Positions 19,025 to 29,148 of a DNA stretch of 64,000 nucleotides are shown in pieces (position 1 is the first letter of the stretch; each line of letters opens with the position of its first letter). This DNA is from an uncultured Lachnospiraceae bacterium. GTDB taxonomy: Bacteria; Bacillota; Clostridia; Lachnospirales; Lachnospiraceae. The notes beneath the pieces were generated by a model. It made no database searches and had not been told where the DNA came from. It was given only the letters and a program-made list of their open reading frames with translations. The stretch covers positions 103,423 through 167,422 of the forward strand of contig CAMUXE010000003.1 of NCBI GenBank assembly GCA_947164605.1. The letters are read 5' to 3'. Position numbers and translations under genes: made by a program.

Positions 19025-20248
19025 TTATCTGAGCTTATTGAAGTTTTCGATTATATATTCTACTTCTTCGTCAGTAAGCTTTGTGTGAAGTGGCAGGGTT
19101 ATCTCATTGTGGTACATATTATAAGCCTCGCCAAAGTCCTCAATCTTGAAGCCCAAATTCTTGTAAGCTGTGTGCATAGGAAGTGGCTTATAGTGAACAT
19201 TTGTCGCAATGTGCTTCTCTGCCATCTTTCTGATAAGCTCATTTCTAGCTTTCTCATCCTTGCCCAAGAGTCTCACAATCATAAGGTGGCCGTCAGATAC
19301 GTACTCATCTGTCACATGTGGCAAAATCTCAATATCATCTGCCTTGAGTCCCTTCTCATAGATAGCAATTATCTCTTTTCTTCTAGCAAGAAGATCTGGG
19401 TATCTCTTCAACTGAACAAGGCCGATTGCTGCCATTATATCTGTCATATTGCACTTATAGTAGGTGCCCTTTATATCATACTCCCAAGCGCCAAGTTGAG
19501 TCTTCGCAAGGGCATCCTTGCTCTGACCATGAAGAGAAAAGAGCTGGAACTGTTTGTATATGTCCTCATCAGCCACGCCATCAATTGATTTCCACATGAT
19601 AGCTCCACCCTCAGCTGTGGTAAAATTCTTAACTGCATGGAAGGAGAAGGCTGTGAAATCGGCGCAAACACCGCTCATAAGCATGCCAGTCTCCATCTTT
19701 CTCATAGATCCAAGACCATGAGCTGAGTCGGCGAGTATTAGTACTCTTCCCAGAGCTTCCTGCATCTTATTAACTGGCTTAAATAAGCCCTTCTTTGCCT
19801 CTACAACTTTTCTAATCGCGTCATAATCAGGCATAGTTCCGGCAATATCTACTGGAATGATGGCCTTAGTATTCTCATTGATGAGATCAGCAATTTTTTC
19901 TATATCCAAAAGAAAACTTCCCTTTGCCACATCCACAAGTCTAAGCTTAGCTCCCACATGGCTTACCACGCTCGCAGAAGATGTATATGTGTAAGCAGGC
20001 ACGATAACCTCATCGCCCTCACCGATTCCAAATAATCTAAGTGCCAGCTCAAGGCTTGCTGTTGCCGAATTCAAGCAAACACATCCATCAGCACCAGTGT
20101 AGGCCTTAAGTCTTTTCTCAAGTTCCTTTGTTCTTGGTCCTGTAGTAATCCAACCGGAGCGCATAGCATCTGCTACTTCTGCAATCTCTTCCTCAGTAAT
20201 ATCTGGTGGTGAAAATGGAATATTTAACTCTTTACTTAATTCTTTCAT
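19025..20248 (-). CDS. DegT/DnrJ/EryC1/StrS sugar aminotransferase
   Basis: 407 residues, PLP-dependent fold type I. The N-terminus IPFSPPDITEEEI, a GCVCLNSATASLELAL cofactor-binding segment and the PLP lysine in SFHAVKNFTTAEGG identify a PglE/ArnB-type sugar transaminase. It aminates a 4-keto nucleotide sugar, probably the product of the CapD-like dehydratase in this operon. It is the first gene of the glycan operon, after a 108-base AT-rich leader. Confidence 0.92.
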   Translation of the reverse strand: MKELSKELNIPFSPPDITEEEIAEVADAMRSGWITTGPRTKELEKRLKAYTGADGCVCLNSATASLELALRLFGIGEGDEVIVPAYTYTSSASVVSHVGAKLRLVDVAKGSFLLDIEKIADLINENTKAIIPVDIAGTMPDYDAIRKVVEAKKGLFKPVNKMQEALGRVLILADSAHGLGSMRKMETGMLMSGVCADFTAFSFHAVKNFTTAEGGAIMWKSIDGVADEDIYKQFQLFSLHGQSKDALAKTQLGAWEYDIKGTYYKCNMTDIMAAIGLVQLKRYPDLLARRKEIIAIYEKGLKADDIEILPHVTDEYVSDGHLMIVRLLGKDEKARNELIRKMAEKHIATNVHYKPLPMHTAYKNLGFKIEDFGEAYNMYHNEITLPLHTKLTDEEVEYIIENFNKLR

Positions 20249-20356
20249 GCTCTTCTCCTAAGTACCTAACTAAATCATATATCTAAGATTCTCATCCTAT
20301 CAAATCTCTTGTGATTTAAATTTTAAAACCTAATATAGTGCATTGTATGCCAATTA

Positions 20357-21736
20357 TTAATTATTTGCAATTGTTGCCTTTGTCGTCGACTGAGTATCGC
20401 TCGAGTTGGTACTCAGCTTAGTCATAGCAGGGAAGTCGTAAGTCAAGTTTCCTGCATTATTCTGAATATATATGCTGTAACTTATAGTCTCATAGCCACT
20501 CTGTCTTAAGGTAATTGTTCTGTTGCCCGCCTTCTTGACAAATGTGCAGGGTACAACACCTATGTAGGAGCTATCCACATATAGAGCTGCCCCCTCAGGC
20601 TGAGTGACACTGACAGTGTAGCCATCGGTTGCACTTGAACTTGTGTCAGATGAAGCTGTGGTACTGCTGCTAGCTGATGACGATCCCGATTCCATATCTA
20701 TCACTATAGTTCTATAATTCGAGTTTACCTTAAAGCTCGCGCTGTAAGTATTATAATGATTGGCCTGAAGGGTCAGTCTGTGAGTTCCATAAGTAAGAGG
20801 AATAGGGTTAGAATAATCTACTTCCTCCCCATCTATTGTCATAACCGCCTCTGCCGGTGTGATCTTAAAGTTGATTGCCCCCTGCTGGACCGCTGGGCTG
20901 GTATATTCACCAAAGTCCAGGCTCACTTCCTTATCCCTGACTATTGTTGTCACTTTGCTGGCTGTGTTATCAGCATTGGCCAATTCAACATTGGTCACGC
21001 CCTCCTTGACAGTTATAAGCATCCCCTCAGAGAGGCCTATGACCTGCTCACTGCCTATAGATACCAAGCCTCCAGAAAAAGCCTGAGTTCCTGTGATTCT
21101 TAAAAATCCATGTCCCTTGTTGACTGTCACCGAATATATTGTCTTGTCAACTCCGCATATAGTGACCTCATCCTGAGCTACAATCTGATCTAAATCTATA
21201 ATTTTCGCTGTCTCACTGTCATCGGACGAGAGGAAGACTGCCTTCGAATCATAGTTATAAGTAGAGGCTCCTATATTGACCTTTCTATTATCCTGATCAA
21301 AGGAAAGATCACTCAATGAGCTGATTTCAAATGCATCCTTGGCAGCATATATCTTTGTCGCAAGACCATTGCTGTCATTGCTTATATCATATATTCCTCC
21401 AAGCTGAAGCCTTTTCTCTGTTATGTTCTTGTCATATTTGGACTTTATATCTGTTGCTGATGAATATCTTATCTCAAACTGGGCATGTGAATTGATATCC
21501 ATGGCCTTGAGCTTTTTATTCTTGATATCTATGTCATACACGACTGCCTTAATCTGGCCTTCCTTAGCCTTGTTGACCTCAGCTGAGCTGCTTGAGGCAG
21601 TCTGGTTTGGAAGCCTTGATATCTTGTTGCCGGGTGTAATTGAAGTATCTTTCTTGCCGCAAGAAAACAAGACGCTAACTGCAAAGCAAGTTGCCAAATA
21701 TAAGCATATTCTTTTTTTAATTCTGACAACTGCCAT
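20357..21736 (-). CDS. PEGA-domain lipoprotein
   Basis: 459 residues. The N-terminus has a basic n-region, hydrophobic core and lipobox VLFSCG (Cys about residue 26), so it is probably a membrane-anchored lipoprotein. Two C-terminal PEGA-like beta repeats can be seen (about 295-348, GTHRLTLQANHY; and about 375-435, GVVPCTFVKKAGNRTITLRQSGYE), separated by a Ser/Thr-rich linker. PEGA domains usually bind or sit in the cell wall. It lies 28 bases after cca and precedes the glycan operon, so a surface role is plausible. Confidence 0.85.
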   Translation of the reverse strand: MAVVRIKKRICLYLATCFAVSVLFSCGKKDTSITPGNKISRLPNQTASSSSAEVNKAKEGQIKAVVYDIDIKNKKLKAMDINSHAQFEIRYSSATDIKSKYDKNITEKRLQLGGIYDISNDSNGLATKIYAAKDAFEISSLSDLSFDQDNRKVNIGASTYNYDSKAVFLSSDDSETAKIIDLDQIVAQDEVTICGVDKTIYSVTVNKGHGFLRITGTQAFSGGLVSIGSEQVIGLSEGMLITVKEGVTNVELANADNTASKVTTIVRDKEVSLDFGEYTSPAVQQGAINFKITPAEAVMTIDGEEVDYSNPIPLTYGTHRLTLQANHYNTYSASFKVNSNYRTIVIDMESGSSSASSSTTASSDTSSSATDGYTVSVTQPEGAALYVDSSYIGVVPCTFVKKAGNRTITLRQSGYETISYSIYIQNNAGNLTYDFPAMTKLSTNSSDTQSTTKATIANN

Positions 21737-21763
21737 CTTTCACATCTCCTATCCAAAACTTCC

Positions 21764-23014
21764 TCACTTCAATATATCTAACATTCCAAGCAAGGTGTCT
21801 TTGTCATTTATCTTAGGGTTATCCATTACAGCATACATGAGCTTTTCAAGCATTTGCCCAATCTCTCTGCCCTTAAAGCCATATTTCATAAGATCATTTC
21901 CGCTGACCTTCAAGTCTTTAAGCGAGGTTGGATCCCCATTCTCTATAATTCTATCAAACATATTCTTTAAGAGGGCCAAATGCCTCTTTCTTGCACTTAT
22001 AGGAATACCTGTCACAGCCTCTCTGGCCTTGCATTCGACCTCAAGAAAGTCAAAGATATAGGCCATCTGCTCTGTTCCCTGCTTAAAAATAGCCTCTCTG
22101 ACTGCCGGCTCCCTCTCCTCAATCAACTGCTTAGAGTATCTCAAAATCCCCCCAACCTGATCTTTGGTCTTATTGTCCATTCTAAGATGCTTGAGACAAG
22201 CTTCTGCATCCCTGTAATCTGTCATACTAAAAAGAGCAGCCAGTCTAAGCACCTTGTCTTTTCTGATATTTTCAAGCATATAGACTGTGTGTTCTCTGTA
22301 TTTCTTATTCAAAGCCCTGTCAGCTTCCGGTAATATGTCAGCAAAAAGGCCGCTGTCGTGGTATAAAACAGCTTTGGCAGGCTCGTCAGCCATGATAGTC
22401 TTCATAAGCTCAACCTCGACCCTCTCCATGCTTATCTTCTCAATATTGGGAGCCAGCTTACATACCGCACTGTAAGTTGCCTCATCTATATCAAACCCCA
22501 GCTGAGCGCTGAATCTGACAGCTCTCATCATCCTGAGGGCATCTTCATCAAATCTCTCCTCAGGCTTGCCAACGCATTTAATCAGGCATCTTCCCAGGTC
22601 TCCCAAGCCATCATAGTAATCGATAAGCCCTGTCTTATCGCTATAAGCCATGGCATTGATTGTGAAATCTCTTCTCTCAAGATCGAGCCTCAAGCTATCA
22701 CTAAATTCAACTTGCTTAGGATGTCTGCCATCTTCATACTCGCCGTCAATTCTATAGGTTGTCACCTCATATCCCTGGCCCTTAATCATAACAGTTACGG
22801 TTCCATGTTCAATACCAGTATCTATAGTCTTGTCAAATAATTCCTTTACCTTCTCTGGTCTTGCTGAAGTTGTAATATCCCAATCAGCCGGAATTTTGCC
22901 AAGTGCACTGTCTCTCACACATCCACCCACGGCAAAACCTTCAAAGCCAGCCTCTTCAAGCCTTCCTATTATGAATTTCACCGCCTCTGGCAGGTCGATC
23001 TTTAAGTTATCCAT
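21764..23014 (-). CDS. cca: CCA tRNA nucleotidyltransferase / poly(A) polymerase family
   Basis: 416 residues. The class II head domain has VGGCVRDSALGKIPADWDITTSA, including the catalytic DxD pair, then a RRDFTINAMAY motif and the RRAVRFSAQL-like RMMRAVRFSAQLGF. The enzyme adds or repairs the 3' CCA of tRNA. No HD domain is obvious. It lies downstream of proS, from which it is separated by a hairpin at 23037-23068. Confidence 0.93.
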   Translation of the reverse strand: MDNLKIDLPEAVKFIIGRLEEAGFEGFAVGGCVRDSALGKIPADWDITTSARPEKVKELFDKTIDTGIEHGTVTVMIKGQGYEVTTYRIDGEYEDGRHPKQVEFSDSLRLDLERRDFTINAMAYSDKTGLIDYYDGLGDLGRCLIKCVGKPEERFDEDALRMMRAVRFSAQLGFDIDEATYSAVCKLAPNIEKISMERVEVELMKTIMADEPAKAVLYHDSGLFADILPEADRALNKKYREHTVYMLENIRKDKVLRLAALFSMTDYRDAEACLKHLRMDNKTKDQVGGILRYSKQLIEEREPAVREAIFKQGTEQMAYIFDFLEVECKAREAVTGIPISARKRHLALLKNMFDRIIENGDPTSLKDLKVSGNDLMKYGFKGREIGQMLEKLMYAVMDNPKINDKDTLLGMLDILK

Positions 23015-23036
23015 ATTTCACGCTTTCCTATACAAA

Positions 23037-23068
23037 TGTAGTGCAGCAACATAAGTCACTGCACTACA
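23037..23068 (-). terminator. hairpin after proS
   Basis: TGTAGTGCAG and CTGCACTACA form a perfect 10-bp stem with a 12-base loop. The following T run is short, so termination may be partial and cca may be read through. Confidence 0.6.
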
Positions 23069-23089
23069 CAAATAATCTAACATTAGGTC

Positions 23090-24529
23090 TTAGTATGCTT
23101 TGCCCCAATATACAAGCTTCTTAGCTGGCTTACCACAGCATACGCACACATCAGAGATGCTTTCCTGCTCGAAAGGCATACATCTTGAAGTAGCAGTAGT
23201 ATCTTCCTTGATCTTGTCCTCACAAGCCTGATCTCCACACCACATAGCCTTTACGAAGCCTGGCTTATTAGCAACTATATCCTTAAACTCTTCATAGTTG
23301 TGAGCTTCATATGTATGCTCATCTCTGTGAGCTCTTGCTCTCTCTAAGAGTTCTTTCTGCATAGTGTCAAGTATCTCTGGAAGCTTTGTAGCCAATTCAT
23401 CAATTGCAAGTGTAATCTTCTCTCTAGTATCTCTGCGAACAACTACTGCCTTGCCTTCTGCTATATCTCTAGGTCCGAGCTCAACTCTTACTGGTATACC
23501 TCTCATCTCCTGCTCAGAGAACTTCCAACCAGGATTCTTATCGCTGTCATCAACCTTAACTCTTAAGCCAGCTGCGCGAAGTGACTCAGCAACCTCTGCT
23601 GCCTTCTCCAAAACGCCTTCCTTCTTCTGCATTACAGGAACTACATCAACCTGGATTGGTGCAATTCTTGGTGGAAGAACTAAGCCGCTGTCATCACCGT
23701 GAACCATGATAAGAGCTCCGATAAGTCTTGTAGTTACACCCCAAGAAGTCTGATATACATGCTTTAATGTATTGTCCTTGTCTGTGTACTGAATTCCAAA
23801 TGCCTTGGCAAAACCATCACCAAAGTTATGGCTTGTACCAGACTGTAAAGCCTTACCATCATGCATAAGAGCCTCGATTGTGTAAGTAGCTTCAGCACCA
23901 GCAAATTTTTCTTTATCTGTCTTTCTACCCTTAACTACAGGAATAGCAAGAACCTCTTCACAAAAGTTTGCGTATACATTGAGCATCTGCTGAGTTCTCT
24001 CCTCAGCCTCCTCAAATGTAGCATGAGCAGTATGGCCTTCCTGCCAGAGGAACTCTCTAGATCTAAGAAATGGTCTAGTCTCCTTCTCCCATCTAACTAC
24101 AGAACACCACTGATTGTAAACCTTTGGAAGGTCTCTATATGACTCAACTTCATCTTTATAGAAATCACAGAAAAGAGTCTCAGATGTAGGTCTAACACAC
24201 ATTCTCTCAGGAAGCTTGTTAAGTCCACCCATAGTAACCCAAGCTACTTCTGGTGCAAATCCCTCTACGTGATCCTTCTCTCTCTCAAGAAGACTCTCAG
24301 GGATGAAAAGAGGCATGTAAACATTCTGTACACCTGTCTCCTTAAATCTTGCATCAAGTTCCTTCTGAATATTTTCCCAAATAGCATATCCAGCCGGCTT
24401 AAAAATCATGAATCCCTTAACTGATGAGTATCCCATCAATTCTGCCTTCTTAACTACATCTGTATACCACTGAGCGAAATCATCCTTCATAGATGTAATC
24501 TGCTCAACGAATTTCTTATCCTGTGCCAT
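23090..24529 (-). CDS. proS: prolyl-tRNA synthetase, short eukaryote/archaeal-like type
   Basis: 479 residues from the ATG at 24529; an upstream extension of the frame to 24595 is not protein-like. Class II motifs include [13 protein letters not shown] and [24 protein letters not shown]. The editing (INS) domain of long bacterial ProRS is missing, and the C-terminus carries a Cys-rich zinc-type domain (CGDQAC, CVCCGK) ending in the hallmark YWGKAY. This form is common in Clostridia. The best Shine-Dalgarno (AAAGGAGA) is about 30 bases upstream, with a 5-bp hairpin AGACC/GGTCT between it and the start. Confidence 0.96.
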   Translation of the reverse strand: MAQDKKFVEQITSMKDDFAQWYTDVVKKAELMGYSSVKGFMIFKPAGYAIWENIQKELDARFKETGVQNVYMPLFIPESLLEREKDHVEGFAPEVAWVTMGGLNKLPERMCVRPTSETLFCDFYKDEVESYRDLPKVYNQWCSVVRWEKETRPFLRSREFLWQEGHTAHATFEEAEERTQQMLNVYANFCEEVLAIPVVKGRKTDKEKFAGAEATYTIEALMHDGKALQSGTSHNFGDGFAKAFGIQYTDKDNTLKHVYQTSWGVTTRLIGALIMVHGDDSGLVLPPRIAPIQVDVVPVMQKKEGVLEKAAEVAESLRAAGLRVKVDDSDKNPGWKFSEQEMRGIPVRVELGPRDIAEGKAVVVRRDTREKITLAIDELATKLPEILDTMQKELLERARAHRDEHTYEAHNYEEFKDIVANKPGFVKAMWCGDQACEDKIKEDTTATSRCMPFEQESISDVCVCCGKPAKKLVYWGKAY

Positions 24530-24585
24530 AATTATACTAACGCTAGACCTTAGCGGTCTCCTTTCTATAAGACTTAATCTTGCTA

Positions 24586-24614
24586 ATATTACCACTAAGT
24601 GGAAATCAATGCAA
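24586..24614 (-). promoter_or_regulatory. proS promoter with palindromic spacer
   Basis: TTGCAT (24614-24609) and TAATAT (24591-24586) are 17 bases apart on the minus strand. The spacer contains the perfect palindrome CCACTAAGTGG (24592-24602), placed where a repressor would block polymerase. Confidence 0.5.
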
Positions 24615-24631
24615 ATTATCTTGTCTTGTCA

Positions 24632-25789
24632 TTACTTATCAATTTTATTTTGATTCTCAGCCTGAACCTGATTTAGTTGATTTGAGTCTTGATTCAAGGT
24701 CTGATTCTGATTCGCCATCTGCCAGCCAGGTTGATTCAGACCATGTGGCTGACTCAAGCCCTGTGGCTGATTCATGCTCTGTGGCTGGTTCAAGCCCTGT
24801 GGCTGGTTTAGGCCCTGAGCTTGATTCAGACCCTGAACCTGAACAGGCCCATGTGGCTGATTAGGAAGCGAAGCCTTAGGTCCGGCCTGCAATTTTCCAT
24901 CTTTCAGTTTTTTCTTTTTTGTGCTCTTGGCAATAAGCAGTCCTATAAGAACTATCGCTCCACCAAAGAGTGCAAATGGGAAGACTGAAATAATGACAAT
25001 TATAAGTCCCTTAATAAACCTGTAGAAGACTCTCCAAGAATTAACAAATGTCTTTTTGACAAGGCTTATAAATGGCAATTCATCATCTCTTTCTTCTGTG
25101 TAATCCTTAACTTCTTCAAGTGTAAGATTTACAGTTGAATACTTTACATTGCCATCAATCTTATCCTTTACGGTAGTTGCCTTTGCAAGCTGATAATTGA
25201 TCTTCTCAAGTCTATCCTCAATCACAATCATATCGTTGACACTATTAGTGCTGTTCATCAGTTTGTTGAGTCTCTCTTTCTCCGCAGTCAGAGATTCAAT
25301 TCTGCTCTTGGCATCATCATAAGAAACTGTGACATTGTCAACACTGGTCGTTTTGCTCAAAACTCTTCCAATATCACCAAGCGAGTTGATGAAATCTTCA
25401 TATTTGTCAGAAGGCACCTTAAGAGTAATCTTAGTTTTTCTAGTTCCAGTCTTGACAGCTTCACTCCTGTACCAGTTTGTCTGTGAATCTGAACTAGTCT
25501 CACTCTGAAGTATTCCGCCATATGATTTGATTTTTTCTTTGAGCTTATTGTATGACTCATCATAATTTAAACTCTGAACTCTGGCACTAGCTTTGTAGGA
25601 ATACATCTGTTCATCGCTCAAATCAAGCGAATCTGTACTGCCCGCAGAGTTGCTTTTATTGTATGTGTTGTCATACTCATAATCATCATAGCTAGATTCT
25701 TTTGTTGAAACACTGTTAGATGAACCTCCGCAACCATACAGTGCTAACAGCAAAATCAAAAAGCTAAAGAGCACTTTAATTTTTTTCAT
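24632..25789 (-). CDS. DUF4349 lipoprotein with Gln/Asn/Pro-rich cytoplasmic tail
   Basis: 385 residues. A signal peptide with lipobox ALYGCG (Cys about residue 20) is followed by the DUF4349 domain (about 45-235), which includes a coiled-coil region (SRIESLTAEKERLNKLM). A membrane segment lies at about 262-285 and a basic stop-transfer KSTKKKKLK follows. The last about 75 residues are repeats of GLNQPQ/SMNQPQ type. ATG 25789 is preferred over the GTG three codons upstream because GAGG lies between them. It is 21 bases downstream of the response regulator, so it may belong to that operon or regulon. Function unknown. Confidence 0.85.
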   Translation of the reverse strand: MKKIKVLFSFLILLLALYGCGGSSNSVSTKESSYDDYEYDNTYNKSNSAGSTDSLDLSDEQMYSYKASARVQSLNYDESYNKLKEKIKSYGGILQSETSSDSQTNWYRSEAVKTGTRKTKITLKVPSDKYEDFINSLGDIGRVLSKTTSVDNVTVSYDDAKSRIESLTAEKERLNKLMNSTNSVNDMIVIEDRLEKINYQLAKATTVKDKIDGNVKYSTVNLTLEEVKDYTEERDDELPFISLVKKTFVNSWRVFYRFIKGLIIVIISVFPFALFGGAIVLIGLLIAKSTKKKKLKDGKLQAGPKASLPNQPHGPVQVQGLNQAQGLNQPQGLNQPQSMNQPQGLSQPHGLNQPGWQMANQNQTLNQDSNQLNQVQAENQNKIDK

Positions 25790-25810
25790 ATTCCTCACCC
25801 TATCACTCTA

Positions 25811-26500
25811 TCACTGTTTAAATCTGTAACCTACACCCCAAATTGTCTCGATATACTGTGGCTTTGAAGTATCGTTTTCAATTTTTTCTCTGATTTTCTT
25901 AATATGAACAGTAACTGTTGCTATGTCTCCGATTGATTCCATATCCCAGATAGCCTTAAAGAGCTCATCCTTTGTATATACATGATTTGGATGCTCTGCT
26001 AAAAAGGCAAGTAAATCAAACTCCTTAGTTGTAAAGCTTCTCTCTTCACCGTCAACAAATACTCTTCTAGCTGTTCTATCAATTTTGATACCACGAATTT
26101 CAATAATATCATTCTCTAAACGAGCTGAACTTGTAAGTCTGTCAAACTGAGCAAGGTGGGCCTTAACTCTGGCAACCAACTCGCTTGGGCTAAATGGCTT
26201 TGTCATATAATCGTCTGCGCCATTGCCAAGTCCTCTGATCTTATCGATATCTTCCTTCTTAGCTGAAACCATGATGATTGGAACATTCTTCTCATCTCTG
26301 ATTCTCTTACAAACCTCATTGCCATCAAGGCCTGGAAGCATTACATCGAGAACTACTACATCTACATCCTCTGTGAGAGCAGCCTCAAGTCCACTGTTTC
26401 CATCCTCCTTAACAATAACCTCAAATCCACTGAGTTCAAGGTAATCCTTTTCTACTTCTGCGATTGCCTCTTCATCCTCAATAATCAATATCTTACTCAT
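25811..26500 (-). CDS. OmpR/PhoB-type response regulator
   Basis: 229 residues. The receiver domain has the acidic pocket IIEDEEA, phospho-acceptor Asp52 in VVVLDVMLPG and Lys about 102 in MTKPFSP. The C-terminal winged helix shows the RRVFVDGEERSFTTKEFDLLAFLA and VHIKKIREKIE segments. It overlaps the histidine kinase gene by 8 bases. The likely target includes the DUF4349 lipoprotein gene just downstream (inference). Confidence 0.95.
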   Translation of the reverse strand: MSKILIIEDEEAIAEVEKDYLELSGFEVIVKEDGNSGLEAALTEDVDVVVLDVMLPGLDGNEVCKRIRDEKNVPIIMVSAKKEDIDKIRGLGNGADDYMTKPFSPSELVARVKAHLAQFDRLTSSARLENDIIEIRGIKIDRTARRVFVDGEERSFTTKEFDLLAFLAEHPNHVYTKDELFKAIWDMESIGDIATVTVHIKKIREKIENDTSKPQYIETIWGVGYRFKQ

Positions 26501-27983
26501 CGTTCCCCTCCTTAGTTGTTTTCAGTAATAAAATGTTCATGGTTGTACCCTCATCTAGAATACTTTCTGCCCATATTTTACCCTTATGATTTTCAATAAT
26601 TTTTTTAACTATAGCAAGTCCTATTCCGCTTCCGCCCTGTTTGCTATTCCTAGAGCTGTCAGTTCTGTAGAATCTCTCAAATATCTTTGGAAGATCCTCA
26701 GCGTCAATTCCCTTGCCATTGTCTTTTATCAATACGTGAATATAGTCATCCTCATCATAAACCATAAGCGAGATAGCGCCTCGTCTGTCAGGATTCATAT
26801 ACTTCACAGAATTGCTGATAATATTGTTAAAAACTCTCTTTAACTGTTCAGGATCTGCCTTAATTAAGTCATCATCCTTTGCATGATACTCATACTTAAA
26901 GTCAATATCATTGGCTTCTAAGTCAATTGCAAATTCAGACCTGCAGTCCTCAAAGTAGTCCTTAGCCCTTATGTCAACAAAGTTATACATAACCCTGTTG
27001 GTTGCAAATTTTGAGAACATGGTAAGCTCATCTATAAGCTTATTCATGTCATTGCTCTTATTGTATATAATCTTCAAATACTTGGTCTGCTTCTCTGGTG
27101 TATTGGCAATACCATCAAGCAAGCCCTCAGCACAGCCTTTTATAGAAGTAAGCGGAGTTTTTAGATCGTGAGAGATGTTTCTGATCAGCTCTCTTTCCTC
27201 CTGATCTGACTTTTCAAGATCATAGGCACTCTTCTTCAAGGCCTCTCTCATCTCATCGAAATCGTCAAATACTTCTCTAAATTCATCATTAGTTGCCGTC
27301 AAGACAAAGTCATAATTTCCCGCCTTGATATTGTCAGTAGCAAGAATCAACTTGTTCATAGGTATAACATATGACTTGTAAATCCACCAATCTAACATAG
27401 TCATGACTATAATCAAGACTAGAAGAATGGCCGCCAAAACATTGATAAAGAAATACCTTATATGTGGTATATCTGCACCAACCTCAGTAATAAGAAATAC
27501 ATCATATATATCACCAGCCGAAGTAAAGTGCAGTTTCTTTATAATAAACTGCCTGTCTCCTCCCAGATAGATTCCTTCATTTTCAAGAGTTTTGTCATCT
27601 TGACTCTGCAAAGCTCTTTCAACTTCATCCTTACCTGTGCCGTCAGCCGTGAATATCAGCTCATAGTTCCTCTTAACAAGAATTTCTGTCATTTTACTAT
27701 CAAGTCTGTCATCTAAATCCTTCAGGAACCCAACATCCCCAAACCTTTTCGAATCCTCTTCAACACTCGCCTTTACCTCTTCATATGCCCTCTCAGCAAT
27801 CTTTCCATGAATCGATGCCGTTGCATAGTAGGCTTCAAGCATGTTATCTACATTAATTCCGTATTCCTTATTCAGTTTACTTGTATAAACCTTACTTGCT
27901 ATCAGTATACTCACGATTATCAAAGCTATCGGCAAGACAACCATAACTACCGCTGCAATCCTTAGTCTATTTCTAAGTTTCAT
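26493..27983 (-). CDS. HAMP-containing sensor histidine kinase
   Basis: 496 residues. Two membrane helices (about 10-32 and 182-202) flank an extracellular sensor of about 150 residues. A HAMP segment follows, then the H-box LIRNISHDLKTPLTSIKG, N-box FNNIISNSVKYM, and G boxes DNGKGI and GGSGIGLAI. It autophosphorylates and signals to the overlapping response regulator. In this bacterium the kinase follows the regulator in coordinate but precedes it in transcription, an unusual but not rare order. The ligand is unknown. Confidence 0.95.
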   Translation of the reverse strand: MKLRNRLRIAAVVMVVLPIALIIVSILIASKVYTSKLNKEYGINVDNMLEAYYATASIHGKIAERAYEEVKASVEEDSKRFGDVGFLKDLDDRLDSKMTEILVKRNYELIFTADGTGKDEVERALQSQDDKTLENEGIYLGGDRQFIIKKLHFTSAGDIYDVFLITEVGADIPHIRYFFINVLAAILLVLIIVMTMLDWWIYKSYVIPMNKLILATDNIKAGNYDFVLTATNDEFREVFDDFDEMREALKKSAYDLEKSDQEERELIRNISHDLKTPLTSIKGCAEGLLDGIANTPEKQTKYLKIIYNKSNDMNKLIDELTMFSKFATNRVMYNFVDIRAKDYFEDCRSEFAIDLEANDIDFKYEYHAKDDDLIKADPEQLKRVFNNIISNSVKYMNPDRRGAISLMVYDEDDYIHVLIKDNGKGIDAEDLPKIFERFYRTDSSRNSKQGGSGIGLAIVKKIIENHKGKIWAESILDEGTTMNILLLKTTKEGNDE

Positions 27984-28047
27984 ATTTATAATATTACTAT
28001 AAAGGCCCTCTAAAGTAAAGCTTTTTAAAAACTCAAAGCCCTTGAAT

Positions 28048-29006
28048 TTACACGCTTATATTGAGCACATTCATCTCTAAAAGTCTTGAGTAATCCACTC
28101 TTTTTGACTTTCTCTTAATAAGCTTTATTCCCACTCCAGATAACTCATCATAGCCCTTCTCTACCTTATAATCTTCATATGTGAGATAGTTACATGGAAC
28201 TCCATTGTCACTCACGGACACTTTCATCTGATCTTTATCCATAAAGACAACAATCTCAATCAAGCCCTTTTTGATAGCTTTTGGACCCGAATTCTCATTT
28301 CTTTCAACTATCAAAAAAGCCAATTCCTCCAAGCAAAGAGCCGTATGATTGGCATCCGACTTGCTCCCTTCTGTCTCAAGAAGACCTCTATCCTCTCAGA
28401 TATTCTGGCCAATTCCTCTGCGTCCATGCCAGCACTCACGTCAAACACTGCCTCTGCATCATAGTAATCTTTAGGCAGCATCATATAAGACTCAATCCCA
28501 AGTCTGTTCTTTTTGCAAAGGAAACTGACCAAAGCCCTATAAAGCACTACAAAAAGGAGAGCTCCCAAAAGATAACTAAACCAAACTCCCTTTATTCCAA
28601 AGAGAGGCACCAACCACAAAGCATTTATCACGACAAGAACTGCATCCGGCATTATAGCGCAAAAGACTGCCATCTTAGTATTCTCAGTCGCCTCATAAAA
28701 GGCTGTTATAGAACCTGCAAAGACAAATATGCTTGTCGTAAATATATTGAGCACAAAAGGCAAAGTCCATATAATTACAGTCAGATAAGGTATAGCATAT
28801 GCTGCAATTTCAGGATCTCTGGCTCCCGACAGAGCTGCCGTGCTAAAGAGGCTACCTGACACCATTGTATCAACCAGACTGCTAAAGATTACAACAAACC
28901 ACTTTATGCTAAAGAAACTATAATGTCTCCTATAAGCCGAATTGACCAATTTCTTATCAGGCCTTGAAAGACCTTTTTCGAGGCCCAGTATTTTTTCTGC
29001 AAGCAT
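28048..29006 (-). pseudogene. decayed MATE transporter fused to a histidine-kinase-like ATPase domain
   Basis: Two adjacent frames are parts of one gene. The first (28311-29006) has an N-terminal MATE helix (FFSIKWFVVIFSSLVDTMVSG) that jumps directly to the last MATE helices (about residues 70-165). It then enters an ATPase-like region. Around 28376-28390 the frame shifts by one base: in the next frame the sequence continues as ANHTALCLEELAFLIVERNEN, a typical N-box of HATPase proteins, and runs to VSDNGVPC and GVGIKLIKR. The gene is thus broken by a one-base frameshift and by an internal deletion of most transmembrane helices. Intact MATE-ATPase fusions occur in Lachnospiraceae (family knowledge). 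Confidence 0.8.
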
Positions 29007-29070
29007 CGCTATCCCACATCATCCTTTATAATAAATAATCGCAGTTTGGAAAATGCTTTTAAGCTAAGCA

Positions 29071-29107
29071 AAAAAAGAAGGTCCGAAAAACACCTGTTTT
29101 CAGACCT
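29071..29107 (-). terminator. rho-independent terminator of murA
   Basis: On the minus strand AGGTCTGAAAA pairs with TTTTTCGGACCT around a short loop, followed by TTCTTTTTTT. Confidence 0.85.
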
Positions 29108-29148
29108 ACCAAAACAATTCATATTTTCATCGAATTTCAGCCAAGCCA

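Noticed and set aside
24580..24864. Plus-strand Ser/Asp/Pro/Val-rich 94-codon frame
   Set aside because: It is the antisense reading of the NQPQ repeats of the DUF4349 lipoprotein.
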